DNA of 64,000 nucleotides from contig NZ_JACJPL010000018.1 in the NCBI RefSeq assembly GCF_014696065.1, forward strand, positions 62,001-126,000, in the 5' to 3' direction. The stretch's first letter is position 1. Each line of letters opens with the position of its first letter. The translations under genes and the position numbers were made by a program. Below, piece after piece: positions 9,075 to 18,354 of this stretch. The notes under the pieces were generated by a model. That model was given only the letters and a program-made list of their open reading frames with translations, made no database searches and was not told the DNA's origin. Origin of the DNA: Leptolyngbya sp. FACHB-261. GTDB lineage: Bacteria > Cyanobacteriota > Cyanobacteriia > FACHB-261.

Positions 9075-10316
9075 CTATTGACTCATCGACTGCATTTGCA
9101 TTGGAACTGAAGCGGAGCCGTTAAGGGCATCTTCGTAACATTTCAAATGTTTGTCAAAAATGACTGATATCGATAGCTTTTGCCGTAGCCTTGCGACTGC
9201 TGGAGCTTCACCTTCTTGGCAAGAAGACAAACAATGCTTGATGGCTTGAGCTAAAGCTTCCGACGTATAAGGTTCGAAGGTTTTGATAGCCCCAGGCTCC
9301 AACCTGTTGTATTCCTCAACTTGAGGAAGGTTAGAAGCCAGGATTGGACGGGCAATAGAGATCCAGGTAGCCAGGGAGCCTGAGGCTGAAGTGGTTGCAA
9401 AGGGACAAATCGCCAAGTCGGTTGCAATCAGATAACGTTCTAGATCTGCCTCAGACAAGTATCCAGTGACTCGGAGTCGATGGCCTAATCCTTGAGCTTC
9501 TGCATGAGTAATTAATTCCTCGACCAGTTTCTCAGAATTGGGGCTAGGACCTCCTGCAAAAATGACTTGGACATCCTCTGGTAGTTGTGGAAGAGCCTCA
9601 ATCAACAGTCGATGTCCCTTTCTACTATAGATAAATCCTTGGACTGCAACTGTTTTGCAACTCTCCAGTCCCAGAGCTTTTCGAGCCTCCGCCGGTGTAA
9701 TTTGAATGGCTCGATTTTCAACAAAGTGAGGTACTATCTTTAATTTGGAATCATAGATCAGATTGTCAAGCCGTTGTGCCTCTTGTTCTGTACAAACAAA
9801 CATCAGCTTCACCCGGCTAAATAGCAGAAGAAAGGCCAAAGTTTCAGGCAGATGTTTACGGCCTTGTCGAATAACACTTCTAAAACTCAACGTTTCAGGT
9901 GAGGAATAGTTTAGGTTGGATGCTATTTCCGTGTCTACTTGTGAAACTTTAGGCCGTCGATAAAGACAAATGAGTTTAGCTGCTAGTGCGTAATCGACAA
10001 AAACGTCATGAAGGGTAACAGTTAAGGGACGTGAGCAATGGCGAATAAAATTCCATAGATTAACGACTTGCGACCATCTATGGCCCCAAGTTCGATTGTT
10101 ATACTGAATATGTATGATGTCCGCGTCTGAAAGCTGTTGAGCAGCATTAGCTAACAACTTGTGGTTGTGTTTTAAATTCTCAGTTAGGGTGACTTCCACC
10201 TCGATAACCGTCAGTTCAGGCCGCCCATGTGCTTCAGCAGCTAGAAAACGTCCATAGCGACGCACCCCGCTTTCGTGGCTCTGCGGTACACCAATATGCA
10301 AGTAGCCAACTTTCAT
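9075..10316 (-). CDS. Family 4 glycosyltransferase
   Basis: A 413-residue GT-B glycosyltransferase. I prefer the ATG at 10316 (MKVGYLHIGVPQSHESGVRR) over a TTG four codons earlier because the first strand begins right after this methionine. The N-terminal domain contains IIHIQYNNRTWG and VTLHDVFVDY. The donor domain starts near residue 225 with TVAVQGFIYSRKGHRLLIEAL, and GYLSEADLERYL and CPFATTSASGSLATWISIARP follow around residue 330. The usual E-x7-E is not obvious: the serine-rich ASGSLA stretch lies where it would be expected. Catalytic details are therefore uncertain, although the fold is clear. It is co-directional with its neighbours in the polysaccharide locus. Confidence 0.82.
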   Translation of the reverse strand: MKVGYLHIGVPQSHESGVRRYGRFLAAEAHGRPELTVIEVEVTLTENLKHNHKLLANAAQQLSDADIIHIQYNNRTWGHRWSQVVNLWNFIRHCSRPLTVTLHDVFVDYALAAKLICLYRRPKVSQVDTEIASNLNYSSPETLSFRSVIRQGRKHLPETLAFLLLFSRVKLMFVCTEQEAQRLDNLIYDSKLKIVPHFVENRAIQITPAEARKALGLESCKTVAVQGFIYSRKGHRLLIEALPQLPEDVQVIFAGGPSPNSEKLVEELITHAEAQGLGHRLRVTGYLSEADLERYLIATDLAICPFATTSASGSLATWISIARPILASNLPQVEEYNRLEPGAIKTFEPYTSEALAQAIKHCLSSCQEGEAPAVARLRQKLSISVIFDKHLKCYEDALNGSASVPMQMQSMSQ

Positions 10317-10338
10317 TACATTCACCAAGTAGTTTGGG

Positions 10339-11574
10339 TTAGTCGAGACTAGAGCTTACCTTCTGCCAGAGATCTAGTGTTTCTCGAATCATTCTTGCCT
10401 CGGAGAACTCTTGAGATCGTAATTTGGCTTTCCAGCCCATTTCCTGCATCTGTTCTAAATGGCTGAGTGCCCAACGCAGGTTTTCCATCAAATCACAGCT
10501 GTCAGCTACGCGGAACAGTAAACCATGAACTCCATGCTCAATCACTTCTGGAATGCCGCTAGCCTTCGAGGTTACGATTGGCAGGGCATATGCCATAGCC
10601 TCTGCTAGTGCAAAGGATTGACCACCTTCAAAGCGTGTTGGGAAGACAAAGAGATCGGCAGTTGTCAGCAAACGACCTATGTCAGAACGGTAGCCCAGAA
10701 AACAAACGTGTTCTGTGATTCCATATTCTTGGACTGAGTCAACCAACCTCTCTCGCAACTCACCCTCACCAACCCAGATAAACTTCAAATCTGGAAATTC
10801 TTTGACAACATGAGGAATTACTGGGATTAAATCTTGATACCCCTTCTGAAAATCGAGACGTCCAACTGTGAGAGCAATCTTGCTATCAGTGGCTATTCCT
10901 AGTTCTTGGCACATCTCCGCCCGTAGGGTTTGCCGATCCGTCTCTAGCTTTTCAGAGTCAAGAGATATTCTTGAGCCGTTATAAATTCGAGATACCGTAT
11001 CTTCAGAGGCATCAAAAGATTTGCAGACTAGTTGCCGATTGTTCTCCGAGATAGCAAGCCACCGCTGATTTCGAGCTCTTGCCCAGGCGTAAGCTTTGAG
11101 CTTAACATTGCTAAATGATATTTGACGATGAACAAGACCGAAGCGAACGACGGTTGGTATTTTTAGAAAACCACAAGCTAGAATACTTCCTAGGCAATGC
11201 TCAGGATTAGGGAGAACGATTTGCACAACATTAGGCTTGAGTTTCTGGAGCAGAAAAACAGTCCGCACAAAGTACGGTAGGTATTTTCTGACTGTCGCTA
11301 GTTTACCAGCGGTGTATTCTGGAATTTCTAGCTGATGGTACTGCACACCGTTAGCAAGTAAATCCTTAACTAGAGACACAGTCCCCTCTGCTTTAGGAAA
11401 TGCTACATGAACTTCTAGTCCCTCACGGACAGCAGCAGAAGTCATGGTCAAAGTGTATTCTTCCACACCACCGCGAGCTGTTGAGGGGATGATAAATAGT
11501 AGCCTCATAGGTTCAGCCTCATAAGCTAAAGAGTCCAACTTGCTGACGCCTATTGTGGAAACAGGGTTGTTCAT
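10339..11574 (-). CDS. Family 4 glycosyltransferase
   Basis: A 411-residue GT4 enzyme with a short N-terminal tail before MRLLFIIPSTARGGVEEYTL, the glycine-rich acceptor-domain loop. The donor domain begins near residue 230 (IALTVGRLDFQKGYQDLIPV). The donor-binding region reads PTRFEGGQSFALAEAMAYAL near residue 315; the first glutamate and the one in LAEAMA are the E-x7-E pair. IPEVIEHGVHGLLF completes the family signature. No membrane segment. It ends 22 bases before the next start and follows the upstream GT4 gene by 20 bases, so it belongs to the same transcript by spacing. Specificity is not readable. Confidence 0.88.
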   Translation of the reverse strand: MNNPVSTIGVSKLDSLAYEAEPMRLLFIIPSTARGGVEEYTLTMTSAAVREGLEVHVAFPKAEGTVSLVKDLLANGVQYHQLEIPEYTAGKLATVRKYLPYFVRTVFLLQKLKPNVVQIVLPNPEHCLGSILACGFLKIPTVVRFGLVHRQISFSNVKLKAYAWARARNQRWLAISENNRQLVCKSFDASEDTVSRIYNGSRISLDSEKLETDRQTLRAEMCQELGIATDSKIALTVGRLDFQKGYQDLIPVIPHVVKEFPDLKFIWVGEGELRERLVDSVQEYGITEHVCFLGYRSDIGRLLTTADLFVFPTRFEGGQSFALAEAMAYALPIVTSKASGIPEVIEHGVHGLLFRVADSCDLMENLRWALSHLEQMQEMGWKAKLRSQEFSEARMIRETLDLWQKVSSSLD

Positions 11575-11594
11575 CAGTTACAGGAGTAAGACCT

Positions 11595-12773
11595 CTAAGC
11601 TGATTGACGATAAGCTTCTAAGCAGCGTTTAGCCACGCTGTCCCAGGTAAACTTCTCAATGACTCGTTCTCGTGCCCTTTGGCCCATCTGTAGGGCAGCC
11701 TCAGGATTATTAACTAGCCAGTTAATCCGCTCTCTCAGTGCTGTTGGGTCGTTAGGTGGTACGACAAAGCCAGTGACTCCATCCTCTACAATCTCTGGCA
11801 TACCGCCAACATCTGTACAAATCACAGGGGTTCCACAGGCCATGCTCTCTAGAAGAACTAAACCTAGTAATTCTGGGGCAACATGTTGGTTTGAGTTAAC
11901 ATCTACGTATACTGATGGCAATATTGTTACAAGCGCGCCTTGATAAGTCTCTACAATTTCACTGTCATTTGCGCTAGTGACAAACTTAACTTTCTTCCCT
12001 TTAGATAGTTCCTGTAGTAAAGCAAAGTATTGTTCATCATAAGCTCTGCCAACGATGTCCAACTGGACGTTCTCATCAATTGCCTCAATCAGGTAGTTGA
12101 CGCCTTTGTGTGGGAGTAACCGTCCGACAAACAGTATTCTTTTATCTTTTTCTCGATATGTCTCTTCGGCAATGAATTTGTTGCTAACTCCTCCATAAAT
12201 AACTTTGGATGTTTTTGTAGAAGGTAAGGATTTTGCAGAGAAATCAGAGACCAGAAGAAAACCATTGAGCAGCTTAGACAAAGGTATTGCATCCGAGATT
12301 TTGCTACCCCCACCCCCATGATCAGTCACGAAGACAGGCTTTCTTAACGCTGCACTAGTAGCAATAGCTAGATTTGTGACACTCTTTCTATACTGGTGGC
12401 AATGAACCAGATCAACATTGATTAGTTCTTGAAGAAACCCGTATGAGGTGGGATTAGTCACTGCTCCAGAAGCAGGATAAACTTCAAGCCTGAGCTTTCC
12501 TTGCTTGAGACTTTTTCGCGTTGGTCCAAAGCTAATTAGGACAGTGTCAACATAATTGGCCATCGCCTCTGCAAGGCTCGTAACATATCTTTCACCACCA
12601 CCAATTTGAGAATAGTCGCTGAAGTAGGTAGAAGATATATGTGCAACAGAATGAAGAGAACGACTGCTGCTAACAGAGCCAAGCTTTTGAGAGATTTTTG
12701 CTAGTTGATACAGAGAGAAAACTGCACCCTTCAAAAATCGTTGACTAGACAATTGGTGACGCATCGTATTCAT
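11595..12773 (-). CDS. Family 4 glycosyltransferase
   Basis: A 392-residue GT4 enzyme with about 45 extra residues before the first strand (VAHISSTYFSDYSQIGGGER). HCHQYRKSVTN and VTDHGGGGSKIS are in the acceptor half. The donor half has RILFVGRLLPHKGVNYLIEA near residue 215, ELLGLVLLESMACGTPVICT near residue 300 and GMPEIVEDGVTGFVVP after it. A slight insertion (YVDVNSNQHVAPE) sits just before the donor glutamates. The gene starts two bases after the stop of the acyltransferase gene, which implies coupled translation. Probable role is polymer assembly at the cytoplasmic membrane face; the sugar is unknown. Confidence 0.88.
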   Translation of the reverse strand: MNTMRHQLSSQRFLKGAVFSLYQLAKISQKLGSVSSSRSLHSVAHISSTYFSDYSQIGGGERYVTSLAEAMANYVDTVLISFGPTRKSLKQGKLRLEVYPASGAVTNPTSYGFLQELINVDLVHCHQYRKSVTNLAIATSAALRKPVFVTDHGGGGSKISDAIPLSKLLNGFLLVSDFSAKSLPSTKTSKVIYGGVSNKFIAEETYREKDKRILFVGRLLPHKGVNYLIEAIDENVQLDIVGRAYDEQYFALLQELSKGKKVKFVTSANDSEIVETYQGALVTILPSVYVDVNSNQHVAPELLGLVLLESMACGTPVICTDVGGMPEIVEDGVTGFVVPPNDPTALRERINWLVNNPEAALQMGQRARERVIEKFTWDSVAKRCLEAYRQSA

Positions 12774-12775
12774 CT

Positions 12776-13534
12776 CTAGTTGATAGGGAGACTGATAGCC
12801 GTCTCAGGCTCATCGTGTGAGGTAACAGCCTCCCTGTATATTTTCTCTCTGGCCCAAGTTACTCCAGTTCTCAAAACACGAGCAGGTACACCTGCTACGA
12901 TACTGTTTGGAGGAACGTCCTTCGTGACGACTGAGCCAGTACCAATCACACTATTCTCTCCAATGGTGACACCCTTTAAAACCTGCGCATTTCTTGCAAT
13001 CCATACGTGGCTTCCGATATGCACGTCCTTAGGAAAATTGATCCGTTGATTAGAGCTCAGATCAATAATCGAATGAGAATCTCCACATCTAATATCAATC
13101 CCGTGAGCAAACATACAGTCATTACCAATAGTGACTTTTGAATATGGCTCAGAGACTCCGATAGTTGCTCCTCCGATAGTCGTTCCCTTACCAATGAACA
13201 TCTGACAATCATGATCCTCTATCCACAGAGAACTAGTGCTCAGATGGCCGATATTACACCCTTCTCCGATAACTAGCTTGTTACGAGAGCCAGAGATAGT
13301 AATCCTTGTGTTGGAAATACGTGCCCCTTTTTCTATGACTACAGTGTTTTCATTACCTGTTATTTTGAAAGATACGTTCTTTAAGGTAAGAGAGAGAGCT
13401 TGCTGATCTACTAGGAGCAGGTTATTGCTACCACGTACGTTTCGACGACTTCCATTAAACAAGTAGTACCAAAACAGAGCTAACTCGTTCAAATGTGAAA
13501 ACGCTCTACGATAGTTAGATGAGCAGATCTTCAT
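12776..13534 (-). CDS. Left-handed beta-helix (hexapeptide) acyltransferase
   Basis: A 252-residue protein built largely of hexapeptide repeats ([LIV]-G-x4) from about residue 55 to 225, the fold of sugar O- or N-acetyltransferases of the WcaF/CysE class. Readable coils include IGEGCNIGHLS, IGKGTTIGGATIGV, IGSHVWIARNAQVLKGVTIG and the terminal ENSVIGTGSVVTKDVPPNS, which ends IVAGVPARVLR as in many sugar acetyltransferases. HSIIDLSSNQRINFPKD lies between coils, where the active-site loop is often found. The likely role is acetylation of a polysaccharide building block using acetyl-CoA. It lies directly upstream of a GT4 gene (two-base gap) and 44 bases downstream of a GT2 gene. Confidence 0.85.
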   Translation of the reverse strand: MKICSSNYRRAFSHLNELALFWYYLFNGSRRNVRGSNNLLLVDQQALSLTLKNVSFKITGNENTVVIEKGARISNTRITISGSRNKLVIGEGCNIGHLSTSSLWIEDHDCQMFIGKGTTIGGATIGVSEPYSKVTIGNDCMFAHGIDIRCGDSHSIIDLSSNQRINFPKDVHIGSHVWIARNAQVLKGVTIGENSVIGTGSVVTKDVPPNSIVAGVPARVLRTGVTWAREKIYREAVTSHDEPETAISLPIN

Positions 13535-13578
13535 AGCTACAACATCCTGGCCTTAGCCTGACTTTCAGACGACGAGCA

Positions 13579-14505
13579 TTACTTAACTACCCCGAGCATG
13601 CCAGCAATATAGCCAACCTCCTGAAGAGCCATACACTTTAAGGCAAAACGCTCCGAGTTGTCAGCTGGAAGCGACATACGAGCCAATTTCTTAGGTGATT
13701 TCAGCAGATTTCGGGTCGCACGTACCCCCAGCTTCAACCGTATAGTATTTGAGAGAGACTCCCGCTGAGTTTTAGCAATTGCAGCAGAAATTCCCTCCCA
13801 ATAGAGCCTACGAGACATCCATTCTTGAGTTAATCGTGAGGCTGGTATGTGATGATTGACAGCAATTTCAGGATGATAGTAGCAATGGTATCCTCGCTTC
13901 CTAATTTCTTCCTGAAGTAAGTTCTCCTCCATTGACAACAGCTTTTTGCCAGTTCTGCCAAGACCAGTCTGGAATTCACCGATAGCTTCTAGAAGATGCC
14001 TAGGGAAAGAGATGTTAGCTCCAGCAATCCATTGATTAGAGTTTAAAGTAATGGGTTTCTCAGAATAATCGACGATAGTGAAAAACTTTAATAGGCTGTC
14101 AGGCATCCAAGCTGGCCTCGGAGCCTCCCAGATAGGCGAGACCTTACCCCCCACACAGCCGGGCTGAGGCTTGACTGTGTCAAAAGCCTCGACAATTTTC
14201 TCCAACCATTGAGGGTAAGCAACTGCATCATCATCCAAGTAGGCAATGTACTCGCCCGAGGCGTTGCGCCATCCGGTATTCCTAGCTCGAGATAGCCCTT
14301 TTATTGGCTCATAGAGGTACCGTAAATTTGTAAGAGATTGGAATTCTTGAACCACAGCCTTCGTATTATCTGTTGAGCCATTGTCAACGACAATGATCTC
14401 GTACTTCTCCTGTGGCAGGGTTTGCTGCGATAGGCTATGAATCGCCTTACGCAAGTATTCAGCGCGATTGAGAGTGCAGATGACAGCAGAGATCCGTGAG
14501 GTCAT
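13579..14505 (-). CDS. Family 2 glycosyltransferase
   Basis: A 308-residue GT2 enzyme. Opening motif ISAVICTLNRAEYLRKAIHS, then IIVVDNGSTDNTK, and the DxD region IAYLDDDAVAYPQW near residue 92. WIAGANISFPRHLLEAIGEF near residue 165 is the usual block around the acceptor site, with EENLLQEEIRKRG after it supplying the family ED-type acidic pair. The C-terminal 60 residues are basic and may contact the membrane, but no clear helix crosses it. The gene is 58 bases downstream of the intact pyruvyl transferase and co-directional. Specific sugar not assigned. Confidence 0.87.
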   Translation of the reverse strand: MTSRISAVICTLNRAEYLRKAIHSLSQQTLPQEKYEIIVVDNGSTDNTKAVVQEFQSLTNLRYLYEPIKGLSRARNTGWRNASGEYIAYLDDDAVAYPQWLEKIVEAFDTVKPQPGCVGGKVSPIWEAPRPAWMPDSLLKFFTIVDYSEKPITLNSNQWIAGANISFPRHLLEAIGEFQTGLGRTGKKLLSMEENLLQEEIRKRGYHCYYHPEIAVNHHIPASRLTQEWMSRRLYWEGISAAIAKTQRESLSNTIRLKLGVRATRNLLKSPKKLARMSLPADNSERFALKCMALQEVGYIAGMLGVVK

Positions 14506-14563
14506 TGTTGGAAATTAATAGCTCTACACAGACAACTTGAAGTAACGGGTCTCACGCGAGAGC

Positions 14564-15844
14564 CTATGAGCGACGGGATTCAATCAACTCATGAACTCGC
14601 TTATAAGCAGAGTGACCTAAGTTAATTTGTCGTTTTGCAGCTGCTAAAAGTTGAGGTCTAACTTCATCGGCAGTACACCATGCCCTATTGATGCTAGCTG
14701 TCAATTTCTGTTGCAGTTGCTCATCGTCCAGTAGAACCACTTCGCAACCAATCCCAAATTGATCTGCTAAGCCCAAGAATTTGTCCTTGTAATAAGCAGA
14801 TTTAGCTAAACCAATAATAGGAATTCCCTGAGATAGTGAGAAAACTCCAGCGTGATAACTTCCTGTAACTACGACGCGGCACCGGCCAGCTTGCTGGATC
14901 ACCTTAAGGGGAGTATTGAGGCTTTGCCCTCCGTCAGAGGCATTATCGTAGCCGGCTAAAAGCTTCTGAATAGTTTCGACATCAGAGTCAGGAGGGCGTA
15001 GCTCTATAGGCACTGGAAGCAGAGGAACGTTCTTCTGAATTGCAAACTCTTGCAACGCCAAACGAATAGCCTCGACAACCCCTGTGTTCACTCCTGAATA
15101 TTCAGCAACTCTTAAATTAATCCCAATTCCGCCGCCTATTTCTTCGGATCGAGCCTCATAAGCCATCTCAATGGCATCGTCTCCTGTAACAACAACATGA
15201 GATTGTGGAACATTGAGTGAATTAAGAAGTTGAATTCCTGCCCGCTTCTCTCGAAGGGAAATTAGATCCACAGAGGAAAGCACTGCTTTGGCCTTGTGAC
15301 GTAACTCCGGCTTCTGCAACGGACCTAAGCCATGTCCCAACATTACAGTTGGCTTACCCAAGCGCTTTGCCAATCCCAAAATGCTTAAGGTTATTCTAGT
15401 CTTCTGCTCAAAAGTGTCTGTGATATATCCTCCTCCAGCGGCAACAACCAAGTCAGCTTTTTCAACGGCTTCTAAGAACAATTCAAAATCTTTTAAGTCA
15501 TCTTGGCTAGAGTTTTTCTTAAGCCTCTTCTGGATTAGAAGCTTAGTTACAGAGGGCCAGTTGCAACGAAACCACCACTCCAATTCTGATAAATGTACCC
15601 CAAGGAATTTAGGCGACCTCTTGTAGAGGCCCTTTGAAATCGGAGCAAGCCAGATTTTTTGACCTTTTGTTAAAACTGGGTTCGCCTGTGGACAAGATCG
15701 GGTGAGTAGTTCGGGTGAGATTGTCAACACTTCGATTAAGGCATTAGGCCATAAGCTCTTCAGCCTTGACACAGCAACTTGAAGCATTGCTAGATCCCCC
15801 ATGTTTAGTAGAGGATAACCGCTCTGTTCAACAAAAATTCTCAT
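14564..15844 (-). CDS. Polysaccharide pyruvyl transferase family protein
   Basis: A 426-residue protein of the polysaccharide pyruvyl transferase/CsaB superfamily, which moves pyruvate from phosphoenolpyruvate onto a sugar to form a ketal. The N-terminus reads SGYPLLNMGDLAMLQVAVSR, matching the family GDxA/xxLxxAV block. VVAAGGGYITD near residue 135 is the conserved glycine-rich loop. LGHGLGPLQKPELR, ISLREKRAGIQLL and VVTGDDAIEMAY follow in the usual order. VVVTGSYHAGVFSLSQGIPI near residue 330 is the C-terminal family motif with its histidine. Length is at the upper end of the family. This appears to be the functional counterpart of the broken remnant at 3769 to 4166. Acidic pyruvate groups on the exported glycan are the likely outcome. 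Confidence 0.88.
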   Translation of the reverse strand: MRIFVEQSGYPLLNMGDLAMLQVAVSRLKSLWPNALIEVLTISPELLTRSCPQANPVLTKGQKIWLAPISKGLYKRSPKFLGVHLSELEWWFRCNWPSVTKLLIQKRLKKNSSQDDLKDFELFLEAVEKADLVVAAGGGYITDTFEQKTRITLSILGLAKRLGKPTVMLGHGLGPLQKPELRHKAKAVLSSVDLISLREKRAGIQLLNSLNVPQSHVVVTGDDAIEMAYEARSEEIGGGIGINLRVAEYSGVNTGVVEAIRLALQEFAIQKNVPLLPVPIELRPPDSDVETIQKLLAGYDNASDGGQSLNTPLKVIQQAGRCRVVVTGSYHAGVFSLSQGIPIIGLAKSAYYKDKFLGLADQFGIGCEVVLLDDEQLQQKLTASINRAWCTADEVRPQLLAAAKRQINLGHSAYKRVHELIESRRS

Positions 15845-15920
15845 CGAGATAATTCAACTCGGCAGTTTACGTCAGCTTGGCAGAACTGAGAGAAGATTAA
15901 ATTCAGGTTTCAGGAAGAAT

Positions 15921-17204
15921 TTATTCAGCAACTACTTTCCACTCTCGTGGCTGATAGAACAGCCCCCTACCTACACTCTCCTCACCTTCAACCGTAAATA
16001 CAAAGGCTTCAACTTCGTCAAGAGCATATAGCCCGTTCTCTTTGAGAAATATATCTAGGGTATAGGCCCCTAGCTTTAAGCCGAGATAAGGCATCTGAAC
16101 CTGAATTTCGTGATCTCCAGGCAAAAAATTCATCACTTGCTTATCGCCAAGGCTATTCATGAGCAGAACTGCTTCACCGCCTTCACCAAGTCCCTTAATT
16201 ACAAGCGAAGCCCCGACATTCTCAAGCTTACGTCGGGCTTTGCAGCTGATACCGATATAGGCAGGCTCTCCACTGACTGGCGCTTCAACGATTTCACCTT
16301 GTCCGTTTCGGAAGACAACACCGGTGATATCTAAACCAGTACTCTCACTCTCAGGTTTCTCAGCGAAGAATTTGGGGCCAACACCTTTCTCTACACCATC
16401 GAAGAAAAGGTCCTTCTCGTACTGGTTCACCACGGCTGGCGTTTCGCCAGCAGTTATCATTGCGCCTTTCTTCAAGTAGATGGCGGACTCACATACCGTT
16501 AGGATGGTATGAGCGTTGTGACTAACCAGGATAAAAGCAGTCTGTTTCTGTCTTAGCTCGTGGAGCTTGCGCAGACACTTAGCCCGGAACCGGCTGTCAC
16601 CGACTGCCAAAACTTCGTCAATTAGCAGAATATCGGGCTCGGTATGGATAGCGCAGGAGAAGCCGAGACGAGCAGCCATCCCAGAGCTATAACTTTGCAC
16701 AGGTGCATCGATAGCATGACCAATCTCAGCAAACTCCACAACTGCATCAAATCTTTCGTTGATTTCGCGGTTAGCTAAGCCCAAGATTGACATGTTGGCG
16801 TAGATATTCTCCCGCCCTGTTAGAACAGGGTTAAACCCGGCCCCCAGAGCAATTAGAGGTGCTAATCGACCATTCACCTCTACTAGTCCTACATCCGGTC
16901 GGATCAAACCACTGAGGACGCGCAGAAGCGTTGATTTACCTGCACCGTTTGAACCAACCAGTCCTAGAGTTTCACCTCGACGAAGTTGAAAACTGACATT
17001 ACTCAGCGACCAAAACTCTCCTTTACGCAGGGTATCGCTCTTTCTACGTCCGCCTACTAACTCAGTAAGCATGTCTTTGGTTCCGTAGAACAAGGACTTA
17101 CTTAAATCTCGACAGAACTTTTTGGAGATGTTCTGCACCGAGAGAACGACTTCCTGGTCTTGAGTCTTGGTAACCGTTTCTGTAGCAATCATTCCGCTAG
17201 ACAT
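15921..17204 (-). CDS. wzt: Polysaccharide ABC exporter ATPase with C-terminal Wzt-like glycan-binding domain
   Basis: A 427-residue ATPase of the Wzt/KpsT/TagH class that powers glycan export with the adjacent permease. Seen in order: VQNISKKFCRDLSKSLFYG, Walker A GSNGAGKST near residue 88, signature YSSGMAARLGFS near residue 168, Walker B ILLIDEVLAVGD, and the switch histidine in ILVSHNAHTI. The nucleotide-binding part ends near residue 265. The remaining 150 residues form a beta-rich domain that resembles the Wzt C-terminal domain, which recognises the finished O-polysaccharide end. Its ATG overlaps the permease stop by one base (TAATG), so the two are translated together. Presence of the C-terminal domain suggests chain-end recognition before export, as in O9a-type systems; that is inference. 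Confidence 0.9.
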   Translation of the reverse strand: MSSGMIATETVTKTQDQEVVLSVQNISKKFCRDLSKSLFYGTKDMLTELVGGRRKSDTLRKGEFWSLSNVSFQLRRGETLGLVGSNGAGKSTLLRVLSGLIRPDVGLVEVNGRLAPLIALGAGFNPVLTGRENIYANMSILGLANREINERFDAVVEFAEIGHAIDAPVQSYSSGMAARLGFSCAIHTEPDILLIDEVLAVGDSRFRAKCLRKLHELRQKQTAFILVSHNAHTILTVCESAIYLKKGAMITAGETPAVVNQYEKDLFFDGVEKGVGPKFFAEKPESESTGLDITGVVFRNGQGEIVEAPVSGEPAYIGISCKARRKLENVGASLVIKGLGEGGEAVLLMNSLGDKQVMNFLPGDHEIQVQMPYLGLKLGAYTLDIFLKENGLYALDEVEAFVFTVEGEESVGRGLFYQPREWKVVAE

Positions 17205-18076
17205 TAGGAACTAATCCGTTCAATGACAAAGGGCATCGATAGACGGTAGACAAGCCATGCCAGCAACAAGCCGAAGAAGGCAAGAGCACTCGAAATCCAG
17301 AATCCTTGGGGATTAGAGATTATTCCAGTAGTTGCTAACTCGCGAGTCGTAATCAGTAGGGGCGTCACAGGATTGTATTTCACAACCTCAGCAAACGTCC
17401 CAGTAAAAGGTTTAGCGTAAAGCACTGGAGTTGCAAACATCCAGACCGTCGAAGCTAGGGTGATCCCTTTGTTGAAATCCTGGTACAAACCACCCATTGG
17501 AGCGATCAACAAGCCTACAGCAGTCCCCAGCATAACCATATGGATTAAACCCACTGGAGCCAGCAAGGCTGACCAACCAACAGGAATCCGAAACACCAGA
17601 AAGATCAGGACGATCAGGATCAACTTGATCGAGAAGTTAAACAACACCTCACCCAGCTTCGCTAAGATGATCGCTTCTCTCGGAAAGTTAATCTTAGCCA
17701 TCATGCCCTTTGAGGAGGCAACAGCCATTGATGGCCCCTGTAGCGCCTCGACAAAGGTCTGCCATAGCGTCATACTGAAGGCCACGTAAGCTGGATAGGG
17801 CAAATCTGTTGTGCCCAAATTCACGACTTTGGCACTGCTTGCCGCTGTAAAAATCGCTGCGGTCAAAACGGCTGGTAGTACTGCCCAGGCTACGCCTAGA
17901 ATTGACTGTCGGTACTGAGCACTGATGTTACGTACCATCAAACGCCAAGCTAGTTCGCGGCTCGCTAGCAAGTCGCGTCCCATTTGCCTAAACAATCCGA
18001 TGGGATCCTTCAACTGATTATCTGGCGTGTAGCGGACTCTGGGAGTCACTCGATTAGGACGATGAACTGGTTTCAA
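17204..18076 (-). CDS. wzm: Polysaccharide ABC exporter permease, Wzm/KpsM-type
   Basis: A 290-residue ABC-2 type membrane permease. After a cytoplasmic N-terminus containing DLLASRELAWRLMVRNISAQ, the usual amphipathic entry helix of the family, six hydrophobic segments are visible: SILGVAWAVLPAVLTAAIF, then YVAFSMTLWQTF, FNFSIKLILIVLIFLVF, LIHMVMLGTAVGLLIAP, GITLASTVWMFATPVLY and the terminal WISSALAFFGLLLAWLVY. The protein should sit in the cytoplasmic membrane and export lipid-linked glycan with the Wzt ATPase. The start is TTG at 18076, with AGGA seven bases upstream; no ATG is available in frame before the entry helix. The 278-base gap upstream is AT-rich and may hold the promoter of this pair. 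Confidence 0.9.
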   Translation of the reverse strand: MKPVHRPNRVTPRVRYTPDNQLKDPIGLFRQMGRDLLASRELAWRLMVRNISAQYRQSILGVAWAVLPAVLTAAIFTAASSAKVVNLGTTDLPYPAYVAFSMTLWQTFVEALQGPSMAVASSKGMMAKINFPREAIILAKLGEVLFNFSIKLILIVLIFLVFRIPVGWSALLAPVGLIHMVMLGTAVGLLIAPMGGLYQDFNKGITLASTVWMFATPVLYAKPFTGTFAEVVKYNPVTPLLITTRELATTGIISNPQGFWISSALAFFGLLLAWLVYRLSMPFVIERISS

Positions 18077-18354
18077 CCCTGCATCCTCACAGAATGGCTG
18101 TCAAGAATCAACTAAAGGCTCAATTAGTATCGGTTTAGTAAAACTCGAACGAAGATAATTGCTTTAACTTTCTACTTCCCAATTCACAAAATTCTACATC
18201 TGAACCGGAAATAACTCGAAAACAGCATCGAAATGCAATTCCCAGCCGTTTGAATAAATTTTTTGTAAATTTAGGAAGCTGACAGAATAAAGCTTGTGCA
18301 CTCAACGATCAATGAATCTCTAGGGTTTTTAGGAAGAAGCAATAGATTTTCGAT
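18077..18354. other. AT-rich gap between the HepA-like exporter gene and the wzm-wzt pair
   Basis: No open frame of note on either strand. The stretch is richer in A and T than its surroundings, with a run ATAAATTTTTTGTAAATTT near 18256. Since the genes on both sides are on the minus strand, it would lie upstream of wzm and is the best place in the locus for a second, internal promoter. No clear -35/-10 pair with normal spacing could be fixed by eye. Confidence 0.4.
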